64,000 nucleotides of DNA. Origin: Prolixibacteraceae bacterium. GTDB lineage: Bacteria; Bacteroidota; Bacteroidia; Bacteroidales; Prolixibacteraceae. Made by a program: the position numbers and the translations under genes. Below are positions 1-9,070 of this stretch, one piece after another (position 1 is the first letter of the stretch; each line of letters opens with the position of its first letter). The notes under the pieces were generated by a model, which was not told where the DNA came from, made no database searches, and was given only the letters and a program-made list of their open reading frames with translations. The stretch covers positions 1 to 64,000 of the forward strand of contig JABGRN010000008.1 of assembly GCA_018648265.1 (NCBI GenBank), in the 5' to 3' direction.

Positions 1-3
1 TAT

Positions 4-46
4 CCCCTTTCAGGGGTTATCTCAAAGCCACGTCCTTTGGGCGTGG
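4..46. repeat. Pair of short hairpins at window edge
   Basis: Two compact dyads lie close together: CCCCT-TTC-AGGGG at 4-16 and a GC-rich CCACGTCC-TTT-GGGCGTGG at 28-46. Adjacent short hairpins of this type are common at the ends of IS200/IS605-like elements and around REP-associated transposases, but no transposase is visible here because the window begins at the hairpin. What is seen is the folding potential; the mobile origin is inference. Confidence 0.4.
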
Positions 47-429
47 TTGTTTACTATTCTGTGGTATGTTCAGTTTATTTGTCATCTTTCAATTTAAAGC
101 CAATCTTTTTTCGGGGTTGAGGATTTTCTTGTTTTTACATTAGTTTCCTTGCTAGTGCGCGATTGTATCGCGTTTTTTCACAATTATTGATATTAAACAA
201 CCACACTATGCAATCGTGCTGGAGCGAGTCTGGTTTGAAGTGGAGATTCTGGTACGAAACCAGAGCTGGTTTACTATTAGGTAGGTCGAAAAAGTTTAAC
301 CATTCAGTATATACACAAATTTTTATAATGTTCACATAGCCACAAAACAAGGGGACAAGCATAGAAAGGACAAGAATACTTGAATAGTATTTTTGAGCTC
401 GATCCTTCATTAAAAAAAAGTTGCATTTA
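47..429. other. Non-coding, hairpin-rich edge region
   Basis: I see no convincing gene in this stretch; the open frame crossing it on the minus strand overlaps the end of the next gene and has no recognisable domain. It holds a perfect CGCGAT-TGT-ATCGCG hairpin followed by six T (158-178), which could terminate a plus-strand transcript entering from outside the window. It also has an inverted repeat TCTGGTTT/AAACCAGA (229-236 and 257-264). Several weaker dyads lie between them. Confidence 0.4.
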
Positions 430-2433
430 TTACTTGAATTTAAGATCCAATTGTGAGGCTTTGTACAAATACTCCTTCGATTTTTCGGCGTTCCCGAGAT
501 TTTTATAATTAATCCCAATATTGCTATAAATCTGGACATCTTGCGGTAATGCTGTCAAAGCCCTCATTAACACTTCATTTGATTTTTCATAATTGTTGTT
601 TAACCCATAAGCTACACCAAGATTTTTTAAAGCCAAACCACTATTTGGATTAATTAATACTGCTTTTCCGAGGTATTCAATTGATTTGGATATGTTATTC
701 AAATCCTTTCCGTATATGACCCCAACGTTATAATGAATTTCATAAAGGTTCGGGGTAATTTTATTCAATTCAAAAAAGTAGTCTAGTTTTTTCGCCGGTT
801 CTTTTACTTCATTAAATACATAGCTGATAAATTCAAAAATTTTAGGATTTTCTTTGTTAATCTTGTAGGCTTGGGTAAAATATTTAAGTGTTGTTGGCAA
901 GTTCTTGTTGTATAAATAATGTACTAATCCCAGGTCCAGGTAAACACTATAATATTCCGGATGAATTTCAATTGCTTTTGTAAAATGCTTGATTGCTTTT
1001 TCGTAATATGTTTTTTTATTTGCTTTAAGTTTTTCATTATCAGCCATTGTGCGGTAGATTGTTGCAACTGTCGCATTTCCTTTGGCACTTTCAGACGAGG
1101 TTTCAACATCAGACGTAAATAAGGTTGTATCATTTTTCCATGCAGGAATCCTGGAAATGGACTTCAATGAGTAAGCAGATAGCAGTAATCCGACAATAAC
1201 CAGCATAACTGAATTATATTTTTTGATGGGTGAGATTAACTTTGGCAATTGCTCCGACAAGAACCATGCTATAAGCAAAACAAAAGCAATGGACGAAATG
1301 AAAATAAATCTTTCGTTCATAAATGTACCTATCGGAAAAACCAAGTTAGATACTATAGAAAGGCTGGCGATAAAAAACAAAATACTAAACGAAATAATAC
1401 TATTTTTCTTAAATTTTAGTATGGCAATTACTCCCATTACTATGTAAATCAGCAATGAACCCCAGGCGCGAATATCCGACCATCCAATAATAGGGATTTG
1501 CTTCGGATAATAATCATAAGTAAGCGGGTGTGGGAAAATAAGCAACTTGATATATAGGAGCAAAGTGTAAAAAATAGTTGCGTATTTTTCTCCCTGGGTG
1601 CAATTTAAAAAAGGATTGTTCAATAGTTCTTCAGAAATTGGAGTTGATAATCCACCCAAAATCTTATACCTAATGAATAGGAAAATTAATGTTGCCCCAA
1701 ATAGCGGTGTTAGCGAAATTAAATTGTCTTTGTTTGAATGTTCTGTAAAGAAAAATACGGCTAATGGGATTATGGCAAGGAAAACAATAGCATTTTCTTT
1801 TGAAAGAAATGCTAAAAAGAAAGCAATGCCACTAAAAATCAAATATTTGTATTTTTTTGTGTTGAGATATTTGAGTGTGTAATTCAAGGCCAAAAGCGCA
1901 CCCATTAATGTCATAATTTCATCGCGCCCTTTAATATTTGCAACAACTTCGGTATGCACCGGATGAGCCAAAAACAAAATAGTTGTGAGAAATGGAATAG
2001 AGAAATACCATTTTGCGGCTTTAAACTTTACCAATAATTGGCTCATCACCTTGAAAAGAAGGATTGCTGTAATTGCATAGAGCAGTATATTGATAAAATG
2101 ACTTAATGCTGGTCTGAGACCAAACATCTCATGTTCAATGGCAAATGTTACCACCGATAGTGGCCTGTAACGCCCTCCCGCAACAAGGTTTTTATCCTCT
2201 CCAAAAACTCCACGGAAAGTGTCATTAGTAAAAATATCCCAAATTCCAGATACACCTTGTTTTGTGAATTCATTTTTTGTTATTACAATGGCATCATCAA
2301 GGGCATATTCAAAATACAAAGTTTGTCCATATAATATGAACGCAAAGACAATAAAAATCCCGAAAATAAATTGGTTTCGGGGAATAATTTGGCTATTGTT
2401 CTTTTTACCCATTTTGTAATGGTTTCTTTCCAT
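430..2433 (-). CDS. TMTC-like multi-pass membrane protein with C-terminal TPR repeats
   Basis: Integral membrane protein of 667 residues with about ten hydrophobic segments in the first 400 residues, followed by a soluble tail (about 440-667) of tetratricopeptide repeats. An Asp-Asp pair at about residues 46-47, just after the first membrane helix, and a conserved HTEVVANIKGRDE block near residue 160 match the GT-C fold of TMTC/DUF1736-type putative O-mannosyltransferases. By family, it would transfer a lipid-linked sugar onto proteins or glycans on the outer face of the membrane; the acceptor cannot be told. The start chosen is the ATG at 2433; a TTG directly before it and an ATG at 2412 are alternatives. 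It is monocistronic here, with no glycan genes beside it. Confidence 0.75.
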   Translation of the reverse strand: MERNHYKMGKKNNSQIIPRNQFIFGIFIVFAFILYGQTLYFEYALDDAIVITKNEFTKQGVSGIWDIFTNDTFRGVFGEDKNLVAGGRYRPLSVVTFAIEHEMFGLRPALSHFINILLYAITAILLFKVMSQLLVKFKAAKWYFSIPFLTTILFLAHPVHTEVVANIKGRDEIMTLMGALLALNYTLKYLNTKKYKYLIFSGIAFFLAFLSKENAIVFLAIIPLAVFFFTEHSNKDNLISLTPLFGATLIFLFIRYKILGGLSTPISEELLNNPFLNCTQGEKYATIFYTLLLYIKLLIFPHPLTYDYYPKQIPIIGWSDIRAWGSLLIYIVMGVIAILKFKKNSIISFSILFFIASLSIVSNLVFPIGTFMNERFIFISSIAFVLLIAWFLSEQLPKLISPIKKYNSVMLVIVGLLLSAYSLKSISRIPAWKNDTTLFTSDVETSSESAKGNATVATIYRTMADNEKLKANKKTYYEKAIKHFTKAIEIHPEYYSVYLDLGLVHYLYNKNLPTTLKYFTQAYKINKENPKIFEFISYVFNEVKEPAKKLDYFFELNKITPNLYEIHYNVGVIYGKDLNNISKSIEYLGKAVLINPNSGLALKNLGVAYGLNNNYEKSNEVLMRALTALPQDVQIYSNIGINYKNLGNAEKSKEYLYKASQLDLKFK

Positions 2434-2530
2434 CAATATTTTGCAAAGGAGATAAAATAAGTTTTTATAACCAAGTAATTTATAACCACAATTAAAATTA
2501 TATTATTTTACTGAAAATTACAAAAAATCT

Positions 2531-4069
2531 TCATCCTCCCCAATTTTCCCGATCTAAACTTCGGTAATGAATCGCTTCTGAAAGGTGATCTGCCAGTACA
2601 TTTTCATTTCCTTCAAGGTCGGCAATCGTTCTGGAAACCTTTAATATTCGGTCGTAAGCACGGGCTGAAAGGCCCAACCTGTCCATCGCATTTTTTATCA
2701 ATTCATGGCTTGTTTCATCTAATACGACATATTTGCGGATAAGTCTTGAACTCATTTGTGCATTCGAGTAAATTCCTTTATTGCCTACAAATCGTTGATC
2801 TTGAATTTTTCTTGCGATTAAAACTCTTTCGCGAACTGTTTCGCTATTTTCAGAAGATTCCATTTCGGTTAGTTTTTTGAAGGGTACCGGAACTACTTCT
2901 AAATGAATGTCTATCCGGTCTAACAGTGGGCCGGAGATTTTGTTCAGATATTTCTGCACTACTCCCGGGCCACAAACGCAATCTTTTGATGGATGATTAT
3001 AATATCCGCACGGACATGGGTTCATCGAAGCTATCAACATAAAACTTGACGGATATTCCACCGAGAATTTTGCCCGCGAGATAGTAATATTTCTATCTTC
3101 CAGCGGCTGGCGCATTACTTCCAGTACCGTTCGTTTAAATTCGGGAAGTTCGTCAAGAAAAAGCACTCCATTGTGAGCCAGTGATATTTCGCCTGGTTGA
3201 GGATAGTTCCCGCCACCAACCAAAGCGACATCGCTGATAGTGTGATGTGGAGACCGGAATGGCCGTTGCGTCATTAACGAGGTTTCTTTATTTATCTTAC
3301 CCGCAACCGAGTGAATTTTAGTGGTTTCCAAGGCTTCTTTTAAAGTGAATGGTGGAAGTATCGTCGGAATTCGTTTGGCTAACATTGTTTTTCCAGATCC
3401 GGGTGGGCCGACTAAAATAATATTATGACCGCCGGCAGCAGCAATCTCCAAAGCGCGTTTTACATTTTCCTGTCCTTTTACATCCGAAAAATCGAGAGCG
3501 TTATTATTTGCTGTGGCATAAAATTCGGCACGGGTATCAACAATTGTAGGTTCCAAATCGGATTCATCATTCAAAAAATCAATAACGTCTTTAATATTTT
3601 CTGCTCCGTAAACTTTTAGGCGATCAACCACTGCCGCTTCTCGGGCGTTTTGTTTAGGGAGGATAAGCCCTTCGAATTCTTCTTTTCTGGCATTAATTGC
3701 TATTGGCAAAACACCTTTTAAGGGTTGCAAAGTCCCGTCTAATGAAAGCTCTCCCATGAGTACGTATTTCTTCAGTTTATTTGCATCAATTTGTTTTGAT
3801 GCAGCCAATACCCCGGCTGCCAGTGGTAAATCGTAGGCTGATCCTTCCTTGCGGATATCGGCAGGTGCCATGTTGATTATGATTTTATATTTGGGCCATT
3901 TAAAACCATTTAAACGAAGTGCGGATTCTATTCGTTGCTGACTTTCTTTAACGGCACTGTCGGGCAAGCCAACCAGCATAAATTTAATTCCTTTGGTAAC
4001 ATCAACTTCAATGGTTATTGTTGTTGCATCAATTCCAAAAACTGCGCTTCCGAAGGTTTTAACTAACAT
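2531..4069 (-). CDS. comM: YifB/ComM-family Mg-chelatase-like AAA+ ATPase
   Basis: A 512-residue protein with the full YifB/ComM architecture: an N-terminal ChlI/Lon-protease-like fold (about 1-170), a Walker A loop GPPGSGKT at residues 221-228, a Walker B with FLDELPEF, and a C-terminal Mg-chelatase lid domain. A Cys-rich CPCGYY/CVCGPG segment between Walker B and the sensor region is typical of the family. ComM proteins are hexameric helicases that promote branch migration during integration of transformed DNA; whether this organism is competent is unknown. Length is normal. The gene stands alone, with a 313-bp gap to the divergent sensor kinase. Confidence 0.9.
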   Translation of the reverse strand: MLVKTFGSAVFGIDATTITIEVDVTKGIKFMLVGLPDSAVKESQQRIESALRLNGFKWPKYKIIINMAPADIRKEGSAYDLPLAAGVLAASKQIDANKLKKYVLMGELSLDGTLQPLKGVLPIAINARKEEFEGLILPKQNAREAAVVDRLKVYGAENIKDVIDFLNDESDLEPTIVDTRAEFYATANNNALDFSDVKGQENVKRALEIAAAGGHNIILVGPPGSGKTMLAKRIPTILPPFTLKEALETTKIHSVAGKINKETSLMTQRPFRSPHHTISDVALVGGGNYPQPGEISLAHNGVLFLDELPEFKRTVLEVMRQPLEDRNITISRAKFSVEYPSSFMLIASMNPCPCGYYNHPSKDCVCGPGVVQKYLNKISGPLLDRIDIHLEVVPVPFKKLTEMESSENSETVRERVLIARKIQDQRFVGNKGIYSNAQMSSRLIRKYVVLDETSHELIKNAMDRLGLSARAYDRILKVSRTIADLEGNENVLADHLSEAIHYRSLDRENWGG

Positions 4070-4382
4070 AAGCAGGGATTTAATTGCTAAAATCTAAATT
4101 TAAGTAATTTACATGAAAATAAAAAGATGACACCTAATTGGTTAACAATTATGCTGCTTTAAATCTTGTCATGCCAGGGAATAAACAAAATTTATAAGTT
4201 ACAATAGATACATTGAAGTTTCTTTAAAAATTTATTTGCGAATTTAGGTTTCGAACTCAAAGTTAAATGGTGAAATTGATCTCTTACCTTATTTTTTGTA
4301 CTTTCGGGTAATTATTCGCACGATCAAAACTTCTATTCCAGACACCTCAATTTATGGCGTTTGGAATTAATTAAGTCTAATT
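4070..4382. other. Divergent intergenic region between comM and sensor kinase
   Basis: An AT-rich gap of 313 bases. The kinase-proximal part holds a reasonable Bacteroidota promoter (annotated separately). I see no RNA gene, repeat or open frame in the rest. Confidence 0.4.
4276..4306 (+). promoter_or_regulatory. Candidate Bacteroidota sigma promoter for the sensor kinase
   Basis: TTG at 4276-4278 and TACTTTCG at 4299-4306 are separated by 20 bases. This fits the Bacteroidota -33/-7 consensus (TTTG and TAnnTTTG) with one mismatch in the -7 box. It would give a leader of roughly 70 bases before the ATG at 4383. Confidence 0.4.
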
Positions 4383-7300
4383 ATGTTATCAAAGAATAAA
4401 ACAGTTAAAAATTTAATAATCATAATTTTTTTATTGTCCTTAAATATTTTTTCAGCTGGGCAACGAATCCAATTTAATAATTTAACTACCAATGATGGTC
4501 TTTCCTCATCAAACATACTTTGTATTCAGCAAGATAAAGATGGCTTTATTTGGATAGGAACTTACGATGGGCTGAACAGATACGACAGTAAGGAATTCAA
4601 AATTTACAAGCACGAAACGAACAATCTGAATAGTTTACCCGATAATTTAATACGCTCTCTGTATATTGATGCTGAAAATAATATGTATGTGGGTACAAAT
4701 ACTGGAATTAGCAAATACGATATAAATAATGATGAATTCATTAACTATTGTGGAGATACAGCTTCTTGCCTTTTCAATTTATCTTTTCAGGTAAACGAAG
4801 TTGAAGTTGATATGGATGGAAAATTGTGGATTGCAACTAATATTGGATTAGTATTATTCGACGTGGAAAATAATGAGTATGAATTATTTAAACATATTAA
4901 TGAAAATAATGGAAGTTTAAGCAATTCGAACTGTACAAGCGTTCACGCAGATAAGCAAGGGCAAATTTGGGTTAGTACACAATCTGGTCTTCATGTTTTT
5001 GACAATAAGAATAAAACATTTCGACTAATTGGCAATGGAATAAACGGGGAGGATTTTTCTGCGTATTTGTTTTTAAAAATTGTTGAAGATAAATATGGGA
5101 CAATTTGGATAAATAGTGAAGATGGTTTGTTCCGAATTAATTCGTTCGACAACATAGAAAAGTTGGAGTACTTTTCAAATGATCCGGATAATCCAAAATC
5201 AATCTCAAAAAATATGCTTGCCAGTAATTTTATAGATACGGAAAACAGGCTTTGGATTGGCGCAGAAAATAATGGATTATTTAGATATGATTCTGAAAAT
5301 CACAACTTTTCACACATTCGATCTGGAAGCTCTAATATAAAATTAACAGATTTATCGATTAATGCAATTTTAGAGGATAATGCTAAAAACATGTGGCTGG
5401 GAACCTACGGACACGGTGTACTTATTGTTCCGAAAAATAGTTATGCAATATCTCTTTTCGAAAGTTTTAATGTTGAGGGAATAAATTATAACAACAATTT
5501 GGTAAATACATTTCTTGAAGATAAAAAGGAACAGATTTGGATTGGAACAGATGGAAAGGGCATTTTTTTGTTGGATAAAAAAACTGAACAATTCAAAAAC
5601 TACAACTCACACAATTCCGGATTAAGTAATGATTATATTCTTTCATTAATTGAAGACGAAAATCAGATAATCTGGATGGCTACATGGGACGGAGGATTAA
5701 TTAAATATAATCCCAGAGATAAAACTTTCGCCTCTTTTACAACTCAAAATAGTAATATTCCTGATGACAAAATTTATTCGTTGGCCTTAGGAAAAGATAA
5801 CGAATTGTGGCTGGGAAGTCATTATGGTGGGTTGATTCATTTTAATCAAAACTCAAATAATTTTACTTCAATAAATGAATTGAATGTTAATATTGGAGAT
5901 AATACTGTTAATGTGATTAAAAAGGATGATATAGGAAATCTGTTTATTGGTACAACCCGGGGATTAGTAAAATACGATACTAATACTAAGCTGGTGAAAG
6001 AAATTGTAAATAACAATAAGAACGATAACAGTATTCTGGATGCTGAAATAAACGACATTGTTATTGAAAACGACACCGTTGTATGGTTTGGAACCTTATT
6101 AGGATTAGGACATTTAAATCTGGAATCTGGAAAATTGATCAGATATACAACAGAAGATGGACTTCCGGGTAATACTATAAATGGTTTGGTAAAAGATAAT
6201 ACAGGAAAATTATGGGTATCTACAACAAGTGGAATTTGCCAATTTGATTCTACTAATGAATCATTCAGGGTATTTACAAAAGACGATGGGCTGCAAGGGA
6301 ATGAGTTTCGTCCCAGAAGTATAAACATTGACAAAACAGGAAAACTCTATTTTGGAGGTGTTAATGGGTTTAATATTATCGATCCTGAAAAAATTACTAC
6401 AAATAAGATTTTGCCAGAAGTGCGAATTACAGGTATGGATATTTTCCATATTCCGGTAACGCACACTTCACCTGACTCACCTCTTAAAAAAAATATTACT
6501 GAAACTGAAAAGATAGAGTTAAAATATAATCAATCGGTTTTAACGTTTCATTTTGCGGTTTTGGATTTTACAAGCCTAAATAAAAATCAATATGCATATA
6601 AAATTGATGAAATTGATAATGACTGGGTTTATTGCGGAAATAGCTGTGAAGCTACTTACACTAATTTGGATCCGGGTGAATACGTATTTCACGTTAAGGG
6701 AGCCAATAACGATGGTGTTTGGAACGAATTGGGGGCTTCAATAATTATTAGTGTTACACCGCCCTGGCATAAAACATGGTGGTTTAAAAGTCTTCTGATT
6801 TTTACCTTTGGCTTAATTGTTTTGGCAATTTTTTATATTCGAATTTCAGTATTAAAAAGACAAAAATTAATTCTTGAAGCCAAAGTAGAACGCAGAACAA
6901 AGGAACTTGCCAAAATAATTGCAACAAAAGATAAACTGTTTTCAATAATTGCACACGATCTAAGAAACCCATTCAATGCGATATTAGGATTTACAGATCT
7001 GTTACTCGAAAATTATAAAGACTTTGATGAAAATACATTAAATAAAATTTTAATCAATCTTAAAGAGTCGGGAGAGAATGCTTTTACACTTTTAAAAAAT
7101 TTGCTCGACTGGACTGGTATTCAAAGAGGAACAATCGATTTCCTACCAATAGAAACAACTGCTTCTGAAGTAATTCTAAAAAGTATTATTGAAATTAATT
7201 CCCAATCTAAAAAAAAGGGAATAACAATAATAGATGAAACTGAAGGAAAATATATTCCACTATTTGTTGATATAAATATGTTGTTGCTGGTTTTAAGGAA

Positions 7301-7652
7301 TTTACTAACAAATGCAATAAAATTTAGCAATTCAGGAACGAGTGTATTAATTGACATTACGCAAGACGAGGGTGAATTTGTTACATTTAGGGTAGAAGAT
7401 CAAGGAGTTGGAATCGATTCTGAAAAGGCAAAAACCCTTTTTTCATTTGATGAAAGTAATCCTTCTGTAGGAACAAAAGGTGAAAAAGGAACCGGTTTGG
7501 GTCTAATACTTTGCAAGGAATTTGTAAAAAGACATGGCGGAAATATTTGGGTAGAAAGTGTACCCGGCAAAGGGTCAGTTTTTTGCTTTACTGTTCCAAA
7601 ATCAAAACAATCCACTAATATTAAATCTTTTTTAGAATCTAATGCCAGGTAG
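4383..7652 (+). CDS. Reg_prop/Y_Y_Y sensor histidine kinase without output domain
   Basis: A 1089-residue membrane sensor. An N-terminal signal segment (about 1-24) precedes many two-component-regulator propeller repeats (recurrent WIGT.. and W.GT..GL motifs, about 30-690), which fold into two seven-bladed periplasmic propellers in this family. A Y_Y_Y domain (about 700-775) and one transmembrane helix (about 800-822) follow. The cytoplasmic part has HisKA with HDLRNPF (phospho-acceptor His858) and HATPase_c with the N-box NLLTNAIKFS, DQGVGI and GTGLGL. Unlike typical hybrid two-component systems of Bacteroidota it ends after the ATPase domain, with no receiver and no AraC domain. No response regulator gene is adjacent, so its partner must be encoded elsewhere. 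The ligand is unknown. Confidence 0.9.
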   Translation: MLSKNKTVKNLIIIIFLLSLNIFSAGQRIQFNNLTTNDGLSSSNILCIQQDKDGFIWIGTYDGLNRYDSKEFKIYKHETNNLNSLPDNLIRSLYIDAENNMYVGTNTGISKYDINNDEFINYCGDTASCLFNLSFQVNEVEVDMDGKLWIATNIGLVLFDVENNEYELFKHINENNGSLSNSNCTSVHADKQGQIWVSTQSGLHVFDNKNKTFRLIGNGINGEDFSAYLFLKIVEDKYGTIWINSEDGLFRINSFDNIEKLEYFSNDPDNPKSISKNMLASNFIDTENRLWIGAENNGLFRYDSENHNFSHIRSGSSNIKLTDLSINAILEDNAKNMWLGTYGHGVLIVPKNSYAISLFESFNVEGINYNNNLVNTFLEDKKEQIWIGTDGKGIFLLDKKTEQFKNYNSHNSGLSNDYILSLIEDENQIIWMATWDGGLIKYNPRDKTFASFTTQNSNIPDDKIYSLALGKDNELWLGSHYGGLIHFNQNSNNFTSINELNVNIGDNTVNVIKKDDIGNLFIGTTRGLVKYDTNTKLVKEIVNNNKNDNSILDAEINDIVIENDTVVWFGTLLGLGHLNLESGKLIRYTTEDGLPGNTINGLVKDNTGKLWVSTTSGICQFDSTNESFRVFTKDDGLQGNEFRPRSINIDKTGKLYFGGVNGFNIIDPEKITTNKILPEVRITGMDIFHIPVTHTSPDSPLKKNITETEKIELKYNQSVLTFHFAVLDFTSLNKNQYAYKIDEIDNDWVYCGNSCEATYTNLDPGEYVFHVKGANNDGVWNELGASIIISVTPPWHKTWWFKSLLIFTFGLIVLAIFYIRISVLKRQKLILEAKVERRTKELAKIIATKDKLFSIIAHDLRNPFNAILGFTDLLLENYKDFDENTLNKILINLKESGENAFTLLKNLLDWTGIQRGTIDFLPIETTASEVILKSIIEINSQSKKKGITIIDETEGKYIPLFVDINMLLLVLRNLLTNAIKFSNSGTSVLIDITQDEGEFVTFRVEDQGVGIDSEKAKTLFSFDESNPSVGTKGEKGTGLGLILCKEFVKRHGGNIWVESVPGKGSVFCFTVPKSKQSTNIKSFLESNAR

Positions 7653-7705
7653 CGGATTCCAATAAAAATTTGAATTGAGGCTCACCAAAATTTGGATAAT
7701 AACTT

Positions 7706-8635
7706 CTAATACAACTTTTTCCTTTTTACCAAATATGAAAGTAATACCTGATTAAAATCCTGGTTGATATCAGCTTCGGCCAGATCAATTTGGTACTGGC
7801 CACATTTTACTTTTAATTCATCAAAATATGAATTTACCGTGGAAACGTAGTGCTTTTTTACTTCCCAGGGATTAAATTTCACAACCTGCCCGTTTTCCAA
7901 ATCAACAAATTTATGGGGGCGGTTACTGAAATTAAATTCGCGCTCTTGTTTATGATCGGTTACATGAAACAGGATTACCTCGTGTTTGTTGTACCTAAGA
8001 TGTTGTAAAGCTGAAAAAAGTTCGTCGGTTTTTTGATTATCGAGCATATCGCTAAAAATAATAATTAGCGACCGTTTGTGAATGTTTTCAGCAATTTGGT
8101 GAAGAACTTCGGTTGTATTTGTGTTTTTACGAAGATGCGCATTTTCGGGTTTTATAAGTTCCGATAGTTTTCCGTACATCAGTTCTGCATTTACCGATGA
8201 AATGCGGGGACTTGTGTGAAATTCAATTTCGTTGGAGAAAAGTGTCAATCCCACAGCATCGCGCTGTTTCCGAAGTAGATAAATTAATGCGGCTGCAGTA
8301 TAAACCGAAAAAGCCAGTTTGTTTTGCAAATGTTTTTTTCCTTTTGTGTATGGGAAAAGCATTGAAGAAGATGTATCTATTACCAACTGGCAACGGAGGT
8401 TTGTTTCTTCTTCGTACTGTTTAATAAAAAATTTGTCGGTGCGGGCAAACAGTTTCCAGTCGATGTGTTTTGTCGATTCTCCCTGGTTGTACAAACGGTG
8501 TTCGGCAAATTCAACCGAGAAGCCATGAAAGGGGCTACGATGCAAACCTGTAATAAATCCCTCTACAACTTCGCGGGCAATTAATCCCAGGTTGTCGAAC
8601 TGGTGAAACTGTTCTATGTCGAAAATACTTTTCAA
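7706..8635 (-). CDS. DUF58 domain protein (VWA-like)
   Basis: A 309-residue soluble protein of the DUF58 family. It has the conserved signature around SVEFAEHRLYNQGES and DWKLFARTDK near residues 40-70, then a von Willebrand A-like fold with a DTSSSM metal-ion site (about residue 88). In Bacteroidota these proteins normally sit in moxR/batA-type operons. Here the MoxR ATPase and Bat genes are absent and the neighbour is thioredoxin, so it looks like an orphan copy. Function is known only at family level: it probably works with a MoxR AAA+ ATPase in protein maturation or stress tolerance. Confidence 0.8.
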   Translation of the reverse strand: MKSIFDIEQFHQFDNLGLIAREVVEGFITGLHRSPFHGFSVEFAEHRLYNQGESTKHIDWKLFARTDKFFIKQYEEETNLRCQLVIDTSSSMLFPYTKGKKHLQNKLAFSVYTAAALIYLLRKQRDAVGLTLFSNEIEFHTSPRISSVNAELMYGKLSELIKPENAHLRKNTNTTEVLHQIAENIHKRSLIIIFSDMLDNQKTDELFSALQHLRYNKHEVILFHVTDHKQEREFNFSNRPHKFVDLENGQVVKFNPWEVKKHYVSTVNSYFDELKVKCGQYQIDLAEADINQDFNQVLLSYLVKRKKLY

Positions 8636-8646
8636 AATTATTATAC

Positions 8647-8680
8647 AAAAAAAAGCACCGGGAGATCAAACCACCCAGTG
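8647..8680 (-). terminator. Intrinsic terminator of trxA
   Basis: Read on the minus strand, CACTGGG pairs with CCCGGTG (one G-T pair) over an 11-base loop, and a run of eight T follows (8654 to 8647). It lies 25 bases past the thioredoxin stop and ends just before the DUF58 start, so those two genes are probably separate transcripts. Confidence 0.7.
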
Positions 8681-8704
8681 TTGTTTTTATTGATTTCAGA
8701 TTTA

Positions 8705-9022
8705 TTAAAGCAATGCGTCTAATTTGGCAACAAATGCTTGTTTTGGGGCAGCACCAACTTGCTTATCAGCCACTTCACCATTTTTCACAAAAAGTACGGT
8801 TGGAATATTCCTTATCCCGTATTTCATTGCTACCTTGGGATTTGAATCAACATCCACTTTGCCAATAATTGCCCTGCCTTCATATTCTTCCGACATTTCA
8901 GCAACAATTGGTGCAATCATCCTGCATGGGCCACACCAAACTGCCCAAAAGTCAATCATTACTGGTTTTTCTGCTTTTACGACCAACTCCTCGAAATTGG
9001 CATCGGTAATTTCTATAGCCAT
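8705..9022 (-). CDS. trxA: Thioredoxin
   Basis: A 105-residue single-domain thioredoxin with the WCGPC redox site at about residues 29-33 and the cis-proline segment RNIPTVLFVKNGEV. It lacks a signal peptide, so it is a cytoplasmic disulfide reductant for proteins such as ribonucleotide reductase, recharged by thioredoxin reductase (encoded elsewhere). The ATG at 9022 is preferred over a TTG two codons upstream. It follows dnaE by 48 bases on the same strand and is closed by a clear terminator. Confidence 0.95.
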   Translation of the reverse strand: MAIEITDANFEELVVKAEKPVMIDFWAVWCGPCRMIAPIVAEMSEEYEGRAIIGKVDVDSNPKVAMKYGIRNIPTVLFVKNGEVADKQVGAAPKQAFVAKLDALL

Positions 9023-9070
9023 AATCAAATTATTTTAATATTACTCTTTATTATTTTTTTGCAAAATTAA

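Noticed and set aside
135-539. Open frame of 134 codons on the minus strand
   Set aside because: It overlaps the end of the TMTC-like gene by more than 100 bases, has no domain and runs through several hairpins; judged non-coding.
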